NCBI GenBank assembly: GCA_040226215.1
Contig: JAVKFF010000123.1
Location: forward strand, 1-64,000
From: JAVKFF01 sp040226215
GTDB lineage: Bacteria > Pseudomonadota > Alphaproteobacteria > DSM-16000 > Inquilinaceae
Reading direction: 5' to 3'
DNA: 64,000 nucleotides
The position numbers were made by a program, and so were the translations under genes. Each line of letters opens with the position of its first letter. Position 1 is the first letter of the stretch. Below are positions 13,844-23,040 of this stretch, piece by piece. The notes below the pieces were generated by a model. That model was not told where the DNA came from, did no database searches, and worked only from the letters and a program-made list of their open reading frames with translations.

Positions 13844-14995
13844 ATGAAGCTTCTTGCAACCCCGCGTCGCGCCGCGGCGCTCGCCTTCGTCCTCCTCCTC
13901 GGCCTCGTGGGCCAGTCCGCCGCCCAGAGCATCGAGACCCGGGCCCGCGAAGCCATCGTCATCGACATGACCTCGGGCACGGTCCTCCTGGAGCACAATG
14001 CCGACGACCGCATGCCCACCGCCTCGATGAGCAAGCTGATGACCATGTACATGGTCTTCGAGGCCTTGCAGAGCGGACGCATCAGCCTCGACGACCGGCT
14101 GCCGGTGTCCGAGCGCGCCTGGCAGATGGAAGGCAGCCGCATGTTCGTCGAGGTCGGCGACCAGGTTCGCGTCGAGGACCTGGTGCGCGGCGTCGTCGTG
14201 CAGTCCGGCAATGATGCCAGCGTGGTGTTTGCCGAGGCGCTGGGTGGCACGGAGGCCGAATTCGCCCGCCAGATGACCGAGCGGGCGCGCGAACTGGGCC
14301 TCGAGAACTCGAACTTCATGAACGCGACCGGTCTGCCGCACGAGGACCACTATTCCACCCCGCGTGACCTCGCGCTGCTGGCCCAGCGCATCATCGAGGA
14401 CTTTCCGGATCTCTACGGCTATTACGCGGAGACCGAGTTCACCTGGAACGACATCACCCAGGGCAATCGCAACCCGCTGCTCTATCGCGACATCGGCGCG
14501 GATGGCCTGAAGACCGGTCACACGGAGGAGGCCGGCTACGGCATGGTCGGTTCCGCGGTGCGCGGCGACCGGCGCGTCATCATCGTCGTCGGCGGTCTGG
14601 AGAGCGCCCAGGCGCGGGCCGACGAGAGCGCGCGGCTGATCGAATGGGCGTTCCGCGAGTTCGATACCTTCTCCCTGTTCGAGGCCGGCGAGGCCATTGC
14701 CCATGCCAGCGTCTGGCAGGGCGAGCCGGCCGCGGTGCCGATGGTCGTGGCCGAAGATCTCGTCGTCACCCTGAACCGCGCCAGCTGGGATGATGTTTCC
14801 CTGCGCGCGGTGACCCAGGAGCCGCTGGCGACGCCGGTGGTGGAGGGACAGGAGATCGGCATGCTGGTGATCAGCGCTCCGGGCATGCCCGACAACCGCG
14901 TACCGCTGCTCGCCGGCGCCGCTTCGGACACCGCGGGGTTCCTCTCGCGCGTCACCTCGGGGCTCGGTCATATGGCCCGTTCCGTGATCGATTGA
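13844..14995 (+). CDS. D-alanyl-D-alanine carboxypeptidase (PBP5/6-type)
   Basis: A 383-residue secreted penicillin-binding protein that trims terminal D-Ala from peptidoglycan stem peptides. It has a signal peptide (ATPRRAAALAFVLLLGLV to SAAQS). The three active-site motifs are present: SxxK in TASMSKLM, SxN in QSGNDAS, and KTG in LKTGHTEEAG. A C-terminal PBP5_C beta domain and a final amphipathic segment (FLSRVTSGLGHMARSV) for membrane attachment follow. ATG 13844 fits the signal peptide; earlier in-frame ATGs add non-signal residues. It ends 7 bp before tmk. Confidence 0.93.
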   Translation: MKLLATPRRAAALAFVLLLGLVGQSAAQSIETRAREAIVIDMTSGTVLLEHNADDRMPTASMSKLMTMYMVFEALQSGRISLDDRLPVSERAWQMEGSRMFVEVGDQVRVEDLVRGVVVQSGNDASVVFAEALGGTEAEFARQMTERARELGLENSNFMNATGLPHEDHYSTPRDLALLAQRIIEDFPDLYGYYAETEFTWNDITQGNRNPLLYRDIGADGLKTGHTEEAGYGMVGSAVRGDRRVIIVVGGLESAQARADESARLIEWAFREFDTFSLFEAGEAIAHASVWQGEPAAVPMVVAEDLVVTLNRASWDDVSLRAVTQEPLATPVVEGQEIGMLVISAPGMPDNRVPLLAGAASDTAGFLSRVTSGLGHMARSVID

Positions 14996-15002
14996 CGGCG
15001 CG

Positions 15003-15644
15003 ATGACGCGCGGCCTGTTCATCACCTTCGAGGGCGGTGAAGGGAGCGGGAAATCGACCCAGGCGGCGCGGCTCGCGGCGCATCTGCGCGAACGGGGCCT
15101 CGCGGTCGTGCTGACGCGCGAGCCCGGCGGATCGCCCGGCGCCGAGGCGATCCGCAAGCTGCTCGTGGAAGGCGACACCGCCCGCTGGACGGGGCGCGGA
15201 GAACTGTTCCTGCATTTCGCCGCCCGCGCGGACCATGTTGAGCGCGTGATCCAGCCCGCCCTCGCGCGCGGCGCCTGTGTCGTCTGCGACCGCTTCACCG
15301 ACAGCACCATGGCCTATCAGGGCTACGCCCATGGTCTCGGCCGCGAAGCGGTGGAGCGGCTGGCAGATGTGTGTCATCCGGGCCTCAAGCCCGACATCAC
15401 CTTCCTGCTCGACATTCCCGTCGAGGTTGGAATGAAACGCAGTGGTTTACGGGATAGTGCTGAAAATCGATATGAGAGAATGCCGTTAGAGTTCCACGAG
15501 AGAATAAGAAACGCCTTTCTGGATATCGCCAGCCGGGACGCCGAGCGGATTCGCCTGATCGACGCATCGGCCGATATCAGCGCCTTGGAGAAAATTATTA
15601 GACTTAATGTTGATGAAATGCTCGTAAAGCATAGCGGCGCATGA
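15003..15644 (+). CDS. tmk: Thymidylate kinase
   Basis: Phosphorylates dTMP to dTDP. The 213-residue protein has the P-loop FEGGEGSGKST at residues 9-19, the DRF motif (VCDRFTDSTMAYQGYAHGLG) and the LID region with RSGLRDSAENRYERMPLEFH. Length is normal. It lies 7 bp after the carboxypeptidase gene and its stop overlaps the holB start (ATGA), so the genes are translationally coupled. The last third (about 15430-15520 and 15585-15640) uses many A/T-ending codons (TTACGGGATAGTGCTGAAAA) in contrast with the GC3-rich first part. Confidence 0.96.
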   Translation: MTRGLFITFEGGEGSGKSTQAARLAAHLRERGLAVVLTREPGGSPGAEAIRKLLVEGDTARWTGRGELFLHFAARADHVERVIQPALARGACVVCDRFTDSTMAYQGYAHGLGREAVERLADVCHPGLKPDITFLLDIPVEVGMKRSGLRDSAENRYERMPLEFHERIRNAFLDIASRDAERIRLIDASADISALEKIIRLNVDEMLVKHSGA

Positions 15645-16699
15645 CGCCGGCCGAAACCCACACGCTCATCGGCCACGCCGCGGCAGAGCGCGCCATGTTG
15701 CAGGCCGCGCAGGCCGGCCGGGTACCCCATGCCTGGGTGATCGCCGGGCCACCGGGGGTCGGCAAGGCGACGCTGGCCTTTCGCTTCGCCCGTTTCCTGC
15801 TGGCGCACGGTCTCGATCCGGCGGAACCGGCGCTGGCCGGGGCCACCACGCTGGAAACGCCGGCCGACCACCCGGCCAGCCGTCGCGTCGCGGCGGGCAG
15901 CCATGGCGACCTCCTCTACCTCTCGCGCGAAGGGCTGGCGGACGGCGACAAGGTGCCGCGCGACCTGCCGGTCTCGGCGATCCGGCGCATCCGTCCCTTC
16001 CTGGGCATGACGGCCGCGGAGGGCGGCTGGCGCATTGCCATCGTCGACGAGGCGGAGACCATGACGCGGTCGGCCGCCAACGCCATCCTGAAGGTGCTCG
16101 AGGAGCCGCCGCGCAACTGCGTGCTGATGCTGCTGTCCTGCAATCCGGGCGGCCTGCTGCCGACGATCAGGTCGCGCTGCCGGCTGCTGCGCCTGTCCCC
16201 GGTCGGGGAGGCCGCGCTCGCGCCGGCTTTGATCGCGGCCCGGCCCGGTCTCGCGGAAGAACGGGCCGTCGCCTATGCCAGACTGGCGCAGGGCTGTTAC
16301 GGCACCGCCCTGGCCCTGCACGACGACGACGCGCTCGACCTCTATCGCGGCATGGTGGAGATGCTGGCCGCGGCGGTCGGCAACGCCCGCGACCGCGACC
16401 AGACCCTGATCGCCTGGGGCGAGGCACTCGCCGGACGGGGCGGCGAGTTCGACCTGACCTTCGACCTGATGCAGGGCTTGCTGGAACGCTGGGTCGACGC
16501 GCTCAGCCGCGGCCTGCGGCCGGTATCCGTCGTCGCGGAGGAGGCGGATTTGCTCGACCCGATCATGCGTCGAGGCGGGGTTGATCGGCTTATTGCGGTG
16601 TGGGACAAAACGCGCCTTCTATTGGATCGTGCCGCGCGGGCCAATCTCGACCGGCGATTGACGGCCGTCCAGGTGATGACCGCCTTCGCGCGATCCTGA
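15641..16699 (+). CDS. holB: DNA polymerase III subunit delta'
   Basis: A 352-residue clamp-loader subunit. It has Walker A GPPGVGKATLAF near residue 36, sensor region LLSCNPGGLLPTIRSRC and the Walker B-like IAIVDEAETM followed by the NAILKVLEEPP motif of DnaX/HolB AAA+ proteins. Delta' works with DnaX and HolA to load the beta clamp. It overlaps tmk by 4 bp and is followed 50 bp later by metG, the usual alphaproteobacterial order. Confidence 0.95.
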   Translation: MTPAETHTLIGHAAAERAMLQAAQAGRVPHAWVIAGPPGVGKATLAFRFARFLLAHGLDPAEPALAGATTLETPADHPASRRVAAGSHGDLLYLSREGLADGDKVPRDLPVSAIRRIRPFLGMTAAEGGWRIAIVDEAETMTRSAANAILKVLEEPPRNCVLMLLSCNPGGLLPTIRSRCRLLRLSPVGEAALAPALIAARPGLAEERAVAYARLAQGCYGTALALHDDDALDLYRGMVEMLAAAVGNARDRDQTLIAWGEALAGRGGEFDLTFDLMQGLLERWVDALSRGLRPVSVVAEEADLLDPIMRRGGVDRLIAVWDKTRLLLDRAARANLDRRLTAVQVMTAFARS

Positions 16700-16749
16700 A
16701 CGGTACCGATCGAACGACTCCGCTCCCACCCGAAAGACGTCACCCGACA

Positions 16750-18309
16750 ATGGCCACCGCGCAGCCTTACTACATCACCACGCCGATCTACTATGTGAAC
16801 GATCGGCCCCATATCGGGCACGCCTACACCACGCTGGCCTGCGACGTGATGGCCCGCTTCAAGCGTCTGGACGGCTTCGACGTCTTCTTCCTGACCGGCA
16901 CGGACGAGCACGGGCAGAAGGTCCAGAAGGCGGCGGAACGCGCGGGCATGGACCCGCAGGCCTTCTGCAACCAGGTGAGCCAGAATTTCCGCGACCTGGC
17001 GCCGGCGATGAATGTCTCCAACGACGCCTTCATCCGCACCACCGAGGCGCGTCATGCCGAGGCGAGCCGCGCCATCTGGCAGGCCATGGAGCGGGCCGGG
17101 GACATCTATCTCGGCAAGTATGCGGGCTGGTACGCGGTGCGCGACGAGGCCTTCTGGAGCGAGGACGAACTCAGCGAGGTCGACGGCAAGAAGATCGCCC
17201 CCTCCGGCGCCGAGGTCGAGTGGGTGGAGGAGCCGTCCTATTTCTTCCGGCTGTCGGCCTGGAGCGAGCGGCTGCTCGCCTTCTACGAGTCCCATCCCGA
17301 CTTCATCGCCCCCGTCAGCCGCCGCAACGAGGTGGTCAGCTTCGTCAAGGCGGGCCTGCGGGACCTTTCGATCTCCCGCACCACCTTCGACTGGGGCGTG
17401 CCGGTTCCGGGCGCTCCCGAGCACATCATGTATGTCTGGGTCGACGCGCTGACCAACTACATCACCGCACTCGACTATCCCGACCGGGACAGCGCCAGCT
17501 TCAAGCGTTTCTGGCCGGCCGACCTGCACATGGTCGGCAAGGACATCCTGCGATTCCACGCGGTCTATTGGCCGGCCTTCCTGATGAGCGCCGGGCTGGC
17601 GCCGCCCAAGCGCGTCTTTGCCCATGGCTGGCTACTGAACCGCGGCGCCAAGATGTCGAAGTCGCTCGGCAACGTGCTGTCGCCCTACGAACTCAAGGAG
17701 CGCTACGGCCTCGACCAGACGCGCTACTTCCTGCTGCGCGAGGTGCCGTTCGGCTCGGACGGCTATATCAGCCACGAGGCCATGGTGAACCGGATCAACG
17801 GCGATCTGGCCAACGACCTCGGCAATCTGGCCCAGCGCGTCCTGTCGATGATCCAGAAGAACTGCGCGGCGCAGGTGCCCGAATGCGGCCCCCTGACCAC
17901 CGACGACCAGGCGCTGCTCGGCAAGGCGGAAGCCCTCTTGGGAAGCGTGCGCCAGCAGATGGACGAGCAGTCCTTTCACCGCGCTCTGGAAGCCATCTGG
18001 CTCGTGGTCGGCGACGCCAACCGCTATATCGACGCCCAGGAACCCTGGGCGCTGCGCAAGACCGATCCGGCGCGCATGGCGACCGTGCTCTACGTGCTGG
18101 CCGAGGCGATCCGCCACATCGCCCTGATCGTGCAGCCCTTCATGCCCGAGGCCATGGCGCGCCTGCTCGACCAGCTGGCCCAGCCGGCAGAGGCGCGCGA
18201 CTTCACGGCCTGGGGGGAGGCCGGGCGTCTCGCCACCGGCTCCGCGCTGCCCAAGCCGGTCGGCATCTTCCCACGCTTCGTCGAAGAGGAGGCCGGCGCC
18301 ACGGCCTGA
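16750..18309 (+). CDS. metG: Methionyl-tRNA synthetase
   Basis: A 519-residue class I aminoacyl-tRNA synthetase that charges tRNA-Met. The HIGH signature is PHIGHAYTT near residue 20; KMSKS is GAKMSKSLGNV near residue 300. No CxxC zinc knuckle is visible in the connective peptide (DGKKIAPSGAEVEW), and there is no C-terminal EMAP-like tRNA-binding domain, so it is the short form common in Alphaproteobacteria. I start at ATG 16750; the longer open frame begins inside holB. Confidence 0.97.
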   Translation: MATAQPYYITTPIYYVNDRPHIGHAYTTLACDVMARFKRLDGFDVFFLTGTDEHGQKVQKAAERAGMDPQAFCNQVSQNFRDLAPAMNVSNDAFIRTTEARHAEASRAIWQAMERAGDIYLGKYAGWYAVRDEAFWSEDELSEVDGKKIAPSGAEVEWVEEPSYFFRLSAWSERLLAFYESHPDFIAPVSRRNEVVSFVKAGLRDLSISRTTFDWGVPVPGAPEHIMYVWVDALTNYITALDYPDRDSASFKRFWPADLHMVGKDILRFHAVYWPAFLMSAGLAPPKRVFAHGWLLNRGAKMSKSLGNVLSPYELKERYGLDQTRYFLLREVPFGSDGYISHEAMVNRINGDLANDLGNLAQRVLSMIQKNCAAQVPECGPLTTDDQALLGKAEALLGSVRQQMDEQSFHRALEAIWLVVGDANRYIDAQEPWALRKTDPARMATVLYVLAEAIRHIALIVQPFMPEAMARLLDQLAQPAEARDFTAWGEAGRLATGSALPKPVGIFPRFVEEEAGATA

Positions 18310-18339
18310 ACCGGCCTGGTTCCGGATTGGTGAGCGACC

Positions 18340-19149
18340 ATGCTGATCGACAGCCACTGCCATCTCGACTTCGACGCCTTCGCCGACGAGCTGGAAGAGG
18401 TCGTGGCGCGCGCCCGGGCGGCCGGCGTGGCACGCCTGCTGACCATCTGCACGCGTCTCGACCGCCTGGAGCGCAACCTGGCGATCGTCGAGCGTTTCGA
18501 CGACGTCTTCCTGGCGGTCGGCGTGCATCCGCACGAGGCGGCCGACCATCCGGACGTGACCGCCGGGGCGCTGGTCGACATCGCGCGGCATCCGAAAATC
18601 GTCGGCATTGGCGAGACTGGACTCGATTTCTACTACGAGCACAGTCCCCGCCAGGCCCAGGAGGATTCCTTCCGGGTGCACATCCGGGCGGCGCGGGCCA
18701 GCGGCCTGCCGGTCATCGTCCACACCCGTGACGCCGATGACGACACCATCCGCATCCTCGCCGATGAAGGGGCGGGGCAGGGCGAGCCGCCACTGAATGG
18801 CCTCATACACTGCTTCAGCAGCGGGCGACAACTCGCGGAAAAAGCGGTTGAATTCGGCTTCTATGTGTCCCTCTCGGGGATCCTGACCTTCAACCGGTCG
18901 GAGGACATCCGCGCCACCGTCCGCGACCTGCCGCTGGACCGGCTGCTGGTGGAGACCGACGCCCCCTACCTGGCGCCGGTGCCCCGGCGCGGCAAGCGCA
19001 ACGAACCGGCCTTCGTGGTCCACACCGCCAAGGTGCTGGCCGAGGTGAAGGCGCTCGACCAGCGCACGGTCGAGGCCGCCACGACGGAAAACTTCCTCAG
19101 GCTCTTCGACAAGGTGCCGCCGCCCGCAGCCGTCTCCAAGGCGGCGTGA
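18340..19149 (+). CDS. TatD-family metal-dependent hydrolase (YcfH-type DNase)
   Basis: A 269-residue TIM-barrel hydrolase. Metal ligands are visible as SHCHLDF at the N-terminus, GIGETGLDFYYE (the Glu ligand), VHTRDA, IHCFSSG and the final Asp in VETDAPYLAP. TatD enzymes are 3'-5' DNases or D-aminoacyl-tRNA-type hydrolases. The gene follows metG by 30 bp and its stop overlaps the ATG of the next gene (TGATG), as in the conserved metG-tatD-MBL cluster. Confidence 0.93.
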   Translation: MLIDSHCHLDFDAFADELEEVVARARAAGVARLLTICTRLDRLERNLAIVERFDDVFLAVGVHPHEAADHPDVTAGALVDIARHPKIVGIGETGLDFYYEHSPRQAQEDSFRVHIRAARASGLPVIVHTRDADDDTIRILADEGAGQGEPPLNGLIHCFSSGRQLAEKAVEFGFYVSLSGILTFNRSEDIRATVRDLPLDRLLVETDAPYLAPVPRRGKRNEPAFVVHTAKVLAEVKALDQRTVEAATTENFLRLFDKVPPPAAVSKAA

Positions 19150-20003
19150 TGACGGGGCCCGGCCGATCGGCGCGACCGGAGGGCGGGGAGGCCGCGTCGC
19201 TCAGGATCACCATGCTGGGTTGCGGCGGTTCGCTGGGCGTGCCGCTGGTCGGCGGTTCCTGGGGCTCGGTCGATCCCAACCACCCGCGCAACCGGCGGCG
19301 CCGACCGTCCATCCTGGTCGAGGGGGCGGGGCAGTGCGTGCTGGTCGATACCTCGCCGGATTGCCGGGCGCAGCTGCTGGATGCGGCGGTGACCCATATC
19401 GACGCCATCGTCTTCACCCATGCCCATGCCGACCATCTGCACGGAATCGACGACATCCGGCCGTTCATGTTCGACCGCACGGCGCTGATCCCGGCCTATG
19501 CGGACCGGGAAACCATGGCGCACCTGGAAGCGCGGTTCGGCTACATGCTGAACACGGTCGACATGGACCGCGGCATCTACCGGCCGCTCCTGGAGCCGCA
19601 TCTGATCGAGGGCAGCTTCGCCATCGGCGATCTCGAGATCGTGCCCTTCGAGCAGGAACACGGACCGGTGCGCTCGCTCGGCCTGCGTTTCGGCCCCTTC
19701 GCCTATTCGACCGACGTCTCCTTCCTCGACGAGCACGCCTTTGCCCTGCTCGAAGGCGTCGACACCTGGATCGTCGATGCTGCCCGGCACAAGCCGCATC
19801 CGAGCCACGCTCACCTGACGCTGACGCTGGAATGGATTGCGCGCGTCCGCCCCCGCCGCGCTATCCTCACCCACATGAACCACGAGATGGACTATGCCGA
19901 CCTGCTCGCCACCCTGCCGGCGGGCGTGGAGCCCGGCTATGACGGCATGGTGATCGAGCTGCCGGCGCGCAGTGACGCGCTTGCCGGAGCGACCGCAAGG
20001 TGA
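19149..20003 (+). CDS. MBL-fold metallo-hydrolase (PhnP-like)
   Basis: A 284-residue phosphodiesterase-type metallo-beta-lactamase. The metal site is canonical: FTHAHADHLHGIDDIRPFM, followed by FAYSTDVSFLDE and the late THMNHEMDY His. The N-terminal GCGGSLGVPLVGG loop is typical of PhnP/RNase Z-like enzymes in the metG-tatD operon. The natural substrate is probably a cyclic phosphate or phosphodiester, which is inferred from PhnP. ATG 19149 overlaps the tatD stop; a GTG one codon earlier is possible. Confidence 0.9.
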   Translation: MTGPGRSARPEGGEAASLRITMLGCGGSLGVPLVGGSWGSVDPNHPRNRRRRPSILVEGAGQCVLVDTSPDCRAQLLDAAVTHIDAIVFTHAHADHLHGIDDIRPFMFDRTALIPAYADRETMAHLEARFGYMLNTVDMDRGIYRPLLEPHLIEGSFAIGDLEIVPFEQEHGPVRSLGLRFGPFAYSTDVSFLDEHAFALLEGVDTWIVDAARHKPHPSHAHLTLTLEWIARVRPRRAILTHMNHEMDYADLLATLPAGVEPGYDGMVIELPARSDALAGATAR

Positions 20004-20941
20004 GCGCGCGGCTGGAGAGCATCGCCCGGTTCATCGATATCGACCGCGAGGTCGGCCTGGAGATCGGGCCGCTCGACCGGCCCGTGGTGACGCGCCAGGG
20101 CGGGCGCCGGATCTACTACGCCGACCATCAGGCCCCCGAGGCCCTGGTGGAGCGCTGGCGCTACGAGCAGCCCGGCGGCAGCGCTGCCGGCATCGATCTG
20201 GTGCCACTCGACTACCGGATCGACTCCACCGATCTGAGCGGCCCGCCGGAAGGTCATTTCGACTATCTCGTCGCCTCCCACGTCATCGAGCATCTGCCGG
20301 ACCCGATTCGCTGGCTGCAGGGCGCCAGGCGCCTGCTGAAGCCGGGCGGACATCTTTGGCTCGCCGTGCCGAACCGGCGCTTCACCTTCGACGTGCTGCG
20401 GCCCTTCTCCACGGCCGGCGACTGGCTGCAAGCCTACCGGGAGAAGCGCACGAAGCCGGACAGCAAGGCCGTCTTCGATTCCGACCGCTGGACCGCATCG
20501 CTCTCCCAGGACGATCTCGACGCCATCTGGCTGGGACGCGCCGCGGAGGTACAGGCCCGGGCCCGCCAGCGGCTGGCTCGAACGTCGCCGAAACCCGAGC
20601 GTCTCGCGCAAGCGGCCGAAACCTATACCGACGTCCACTGCACCGTCGTCGACGAGGCGGAGTTCCTCGACATCCTGCTGGACGTCGCCCGCCTCGACCT
20701 GCTTGCCCTGACGCCCGTCGACCTGGTGCCGACGACGATCGGCAACATCGAGTTCTACTGCGTTCTTCGAAACGACCGGGAACGCACATCGCTGCAACAG
20801 GCGGAGGCGATCGAGCGGCTACAGGGAAAGATCCTTGCTGCCCGGACGCACGGGTTCGGCGACACCGCGACGAACCTTTCGCGCGGCAAGCTTTTTCGGC
20901 TTCTGATGAAGTCCATCCGCGACAAAGGCTTTCGCTTCTAG
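20000..20941 (+). CDS. Class I SAM-dependent methyltransferase
   Basis: A 313-residue protein with a Methyltransf_23/11-like core. The first glycine motif is weak (REVGLEIGPLDRPV), but YLVASHVIEHLPDPIRWLQG and ARRLLKPGGHLWLAVPNRRF are strong post-motifs. Proteins of this kind (EIGP start) are often found in surface polysaccharide loci. The GTG start overlaps the upstream stop (GTGA). The following glycosyltransferase-like gene 26 bp downstream suggests a joint role in glycan or glycolipid modification; this is inference. Confidence 0.8.
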   Translation: MSARLESIARFIDIDREVGLEIGPLDRPVVTRQGGRRIYYADHQAPEALVERWRYEQPGGSAAGIDLVPLDYRIDSTDLSGPPEGHFDYLVASHVIEHLPDPIRWLQGARRLLKPGGHLWLAVPNRRFTFDVLRPFSTAGDWLQAYREKRTKPDSKAVFDSDRWTASLSQDDLDAIWLGRAAEVQARARQRLARTSPKPERLAQAAETYTDVHCTVVDEAEFLDILLDVARLDLLALTPVDLVPTTIGNIEFYCVLRNDRERTSLQQAEAIERLQGKILAARTHGFGDTATNLSRGKLFRLLMKSIRDKGFRF

Positions 20942-20967
20942 ACCGCAAGGCCGGTATAGCGACCACC

Positions 20968-21849
20968 ATGCGACGGATCAGGCACTACTCGGCCAAGGAC
21001 TGGGCAAGGCTGCGCCCGCTGACCCATGCCTACAAGTCCACACTCTACCACCTCGCCGACCGGCGCCTGTCGGGGCGCGCGGTGCCGGGGGAGGCGGAGA
21101 CGCTCTCGCGGATCGGCCGGAATCCCGATCTGCTGCTCGTCACCATCGCCTTCGAGGCACCCTGGGCGATCGACTGGCAGCTTCGGGCGATGCGGGCGTT
21201 CATGCCGGGGCTCGCTCACCTGGTGGCCGACAATTCCCGCGACGACGCCCGGGCGGCGGCGATCGAGGCGGTCTGCGAACGCCGGCGGGTGCCCTATCTG
21301 CGGCTGCCGGCGAATCCGGAGCACAATCCCAGCCGTTCGCACGGCATGGCGATGAACTGGGTGTTCCGCCATGTGGTCGATCCGCTCGGGGCCCGCCGCT
21401 TCGGCTTCCTCGATCACGATCTGATCCCGTTCCAGCACACGGATATCCGAGCGGTCCTCGACACCCAGCCGGTCTACGGGCAGCTCCAGCGGCGGGAATG
21501 GGGGTGGTATCCCTGGGCCGGCTACTGCTTCTTCGACCTCGACCGGCTCGGCGACCGCGCCTTCGATTTCCGCCCCGACTGGTTCTACGGGCTGGACACG
21601 GGCGGGCGTAACCACCGCGCCTTTCTCGGCACGCTCGCCACCGGGGACTATCGCTGGGCCCGGCTCAGCCGTCTCGACCTCGTGCTGGACGGCTTTGTGG
21701 TCGCATCCGACCTGCTCGGCATCGATGGCTTCTTCCACATCGGCAACGCCTCGTTGTACGACAGGTCGGGCGCGTCGCGGATCGGCTTGCTGGAAAAGCT
21801 GTCGACCGAGCAAGCACTCGCCGTCATCGCGCATCGGGACCGGCCTTGA
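20968..21849 (+). CDS. Glycosyltransferase-like protein (GT-A fold suspected)
   Basis: A 293-residue protein. Residues 53-65 (PDLLLVTIAFEAP) look like the first beta strand of a GT-A nucleotide-sugar fold, and FLDHDLIPF at 148-155 supplies a D-x-D (D149, D151). A later GWYPWAGYCFFD and RLDLVLDGF fit the acceptor half. No transmembrane segment is seen. I cannot assign a sugar. The ATG at 20968 has no strong ribosome site; the long open frame upstream overlaps the methyltransferase and is not coding. It probably belongs with the preceding methyltransferase. Confidence 0.7.
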   Translation: MRRIRHYSAKDWARLRPLTHAYKSTLYHLADRRLSGRAVPGEAETLSRIGRNPDLLLVTIAFEAPWAIDWQLRAMRAFMPGLAHLVADNSRDDARAAAIEAVCERRRVPYLRLPANPEHNPSRSHGMAMNWVFRHVVDPLGARRFGFLDHDLIPFQHTDIRAVLDTQPVYGQLQRREWGWYPWAGYCFFDLDRLGDRAFDFRPDWFYGLDTGGRNHRAFLGTLATGDYRWARLSRLDLVLDGFVVASDLLGIDGFFHIGNASLYDRSGASRIGLLEKLSTEQALAVIAHRDRP

Positions 21850-21881
21850 CCGGCGCCGGCTGAGCGCCACTGGGAGTCGCC

Positions 21882-22838
21882 ATGAACGAGATCGCCCCCG
21901 CCACGGCCAAACGGCGCGACGATGCCGCCCGGGCGGCGTGGCTCTATTTCATGAACGGCCGCACCCAGGACGAGATCGCCGCGCAGCTCAACATCTCCCG
22001 CCAGGCGGCCCAGCGGCTGGTCGCCTTCGCCGTCTCGGAGAAGCTGATCCGCTTCCGCCTCGGCCATCCCATCGCCACCTGCATGGAGCTCGCCGACCGG
22101 TTGCAGGACCGCTTCGGGCTGGAATTCTGCGACATCGTGCCGACCGACGCAAAGGCACCGGACAGCCTGTCCGGCATCGCCTCGGCGACGGCCATCCGTC
22201 TCGAACGCCTGCTCGGCGCCAAGACGCCGATCACCGTGTGCGTGGGCACTGGCCGCTCCATGCGTGCCGCGGTGGAGGAGATGGATCATCTCGATCGGCC
22301 GCAGCACCGGATCATCAGCCTGGTCGGCAACATGGCCTCTGACGGGCGCGCCAGCCCCTATGACGTGGTGATGCGGCTGGCCGACAAGCTGGGGGCGGAG
22401 CGATTTCCGCTGCCCGTCCCGGTGCTGACCGAGACGGTCGAGGACCGGCTGACGCTGCAGAGTCAGCGCTTCTTCGCGGCGCTCAGCGACCTGCGCGCCC
22501 AGGCCAAGGCCAATTTCATCGGCATCAGCGAGATCGGGCCCGACTGCTCGATGTATCGCGACGGTTTCATGAGCGGCGACGACGTGGCGGCACTGGTCGA
22601 GCGGGGCGCCATCGGCGAGATCACCGGCTGGTCCTTCGACAGGGCGGGCCAGCTCATCGCTGGCAGCGTGAATGAGCGGGTGGCGAGCCTGCCGCTGGAG
22701 GTGCCGCCCCAGCGCACCACCGTCGTCGTCGGAATCGGCGAGGTGAAGGTCGAACCGCTGCGCGCCGCACTTTCCGGACGCCTCGTCTCGGCGCTGATCA
22801 CCGACGAACGCACCGGCCAGGCCCTGCTGCGCGGCTGA
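21882..22838 (+). CDS. SorC-family sugar-binding transcriptional regulator
   Basis: A 318-residue regulator with an N-terminal helix-turn-helix (NGRTQDEIAAQLNISRQAAQ near residues 28-47) and a C-terminal sugar-phosphate-binding domain of the SorC/DeoR type (PITVCVGTGRSMRAAVEEM, IISLVGNMASDG, VVVGIGEVKVEPLRAALSG). Such proteins sense a phosphorylated sugar and control adjacent transport operons. It precedes the ABC transporter by about 200 bp on the same strand and most likely regulates it. A GGGAG ribosome site lies 5 nt before the ATG. Confidence 0.92.
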   Translation: MNEIAPATAKRRDDAARAAWLYFMNGRTQDEIAAQLNISRQAAQRLVAFAVSEKLIRFRLGHPIATCMELADRLQDRFGLEFCDIVPTDAKAPDSLSGIASATAIRLERLLGAKTPITVCVGTGRSMRAAVEEMDHLDRPQHRIISLVGNMASDGRASPYDVVMRLADKLGAERFPLPVPVLTETVEDRLTLQSQRFFAALSDLRAQAKANFIGISEIGPDCSMYRDGFMSGDDVAALVERGAIGEITGWSFDRAGQLIAGSVNERVASLPLEVPPQRTTVVVGIGEVKVEPLRAALSGRLVSALITDERTGQALLRG

Positions 22839-22924
22839 GCGCGTACGCCGGGAAGCCGACCCGGCAGACTGCCACCGGAAATCGTCCAGGATATCGGACC
22901 GGAAACGGGTCGTGACGATCCCGG

Positions 22925-22970
22925 TTGACACCCGTTTGCGCTTGTGCGAGCAATTGCCCAACAAATGCGC
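22925..22970 (+). promoter_or_regulatory. Candidate control region of the sugar-alcohol operon
   Basis: In the 202-bp gap before the solute-binding protein, TTGACA (22925-22930) resembles a -35 box, but no convincing -10 follows at 16-18 bp. An imperfect inverted pair GCGCTTGT (22938-22945) and ACAAATGCGC (22961-22970) could be the SorC-type operator. Confidence 0.35.
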
Positions 22971-23040
22971 TAATGCCCGGTTTGATCATTTCACATCCAA
23001 CCGGAACCAATCAGGCGCTCGCACAAAGGGAGAAGCTGCG

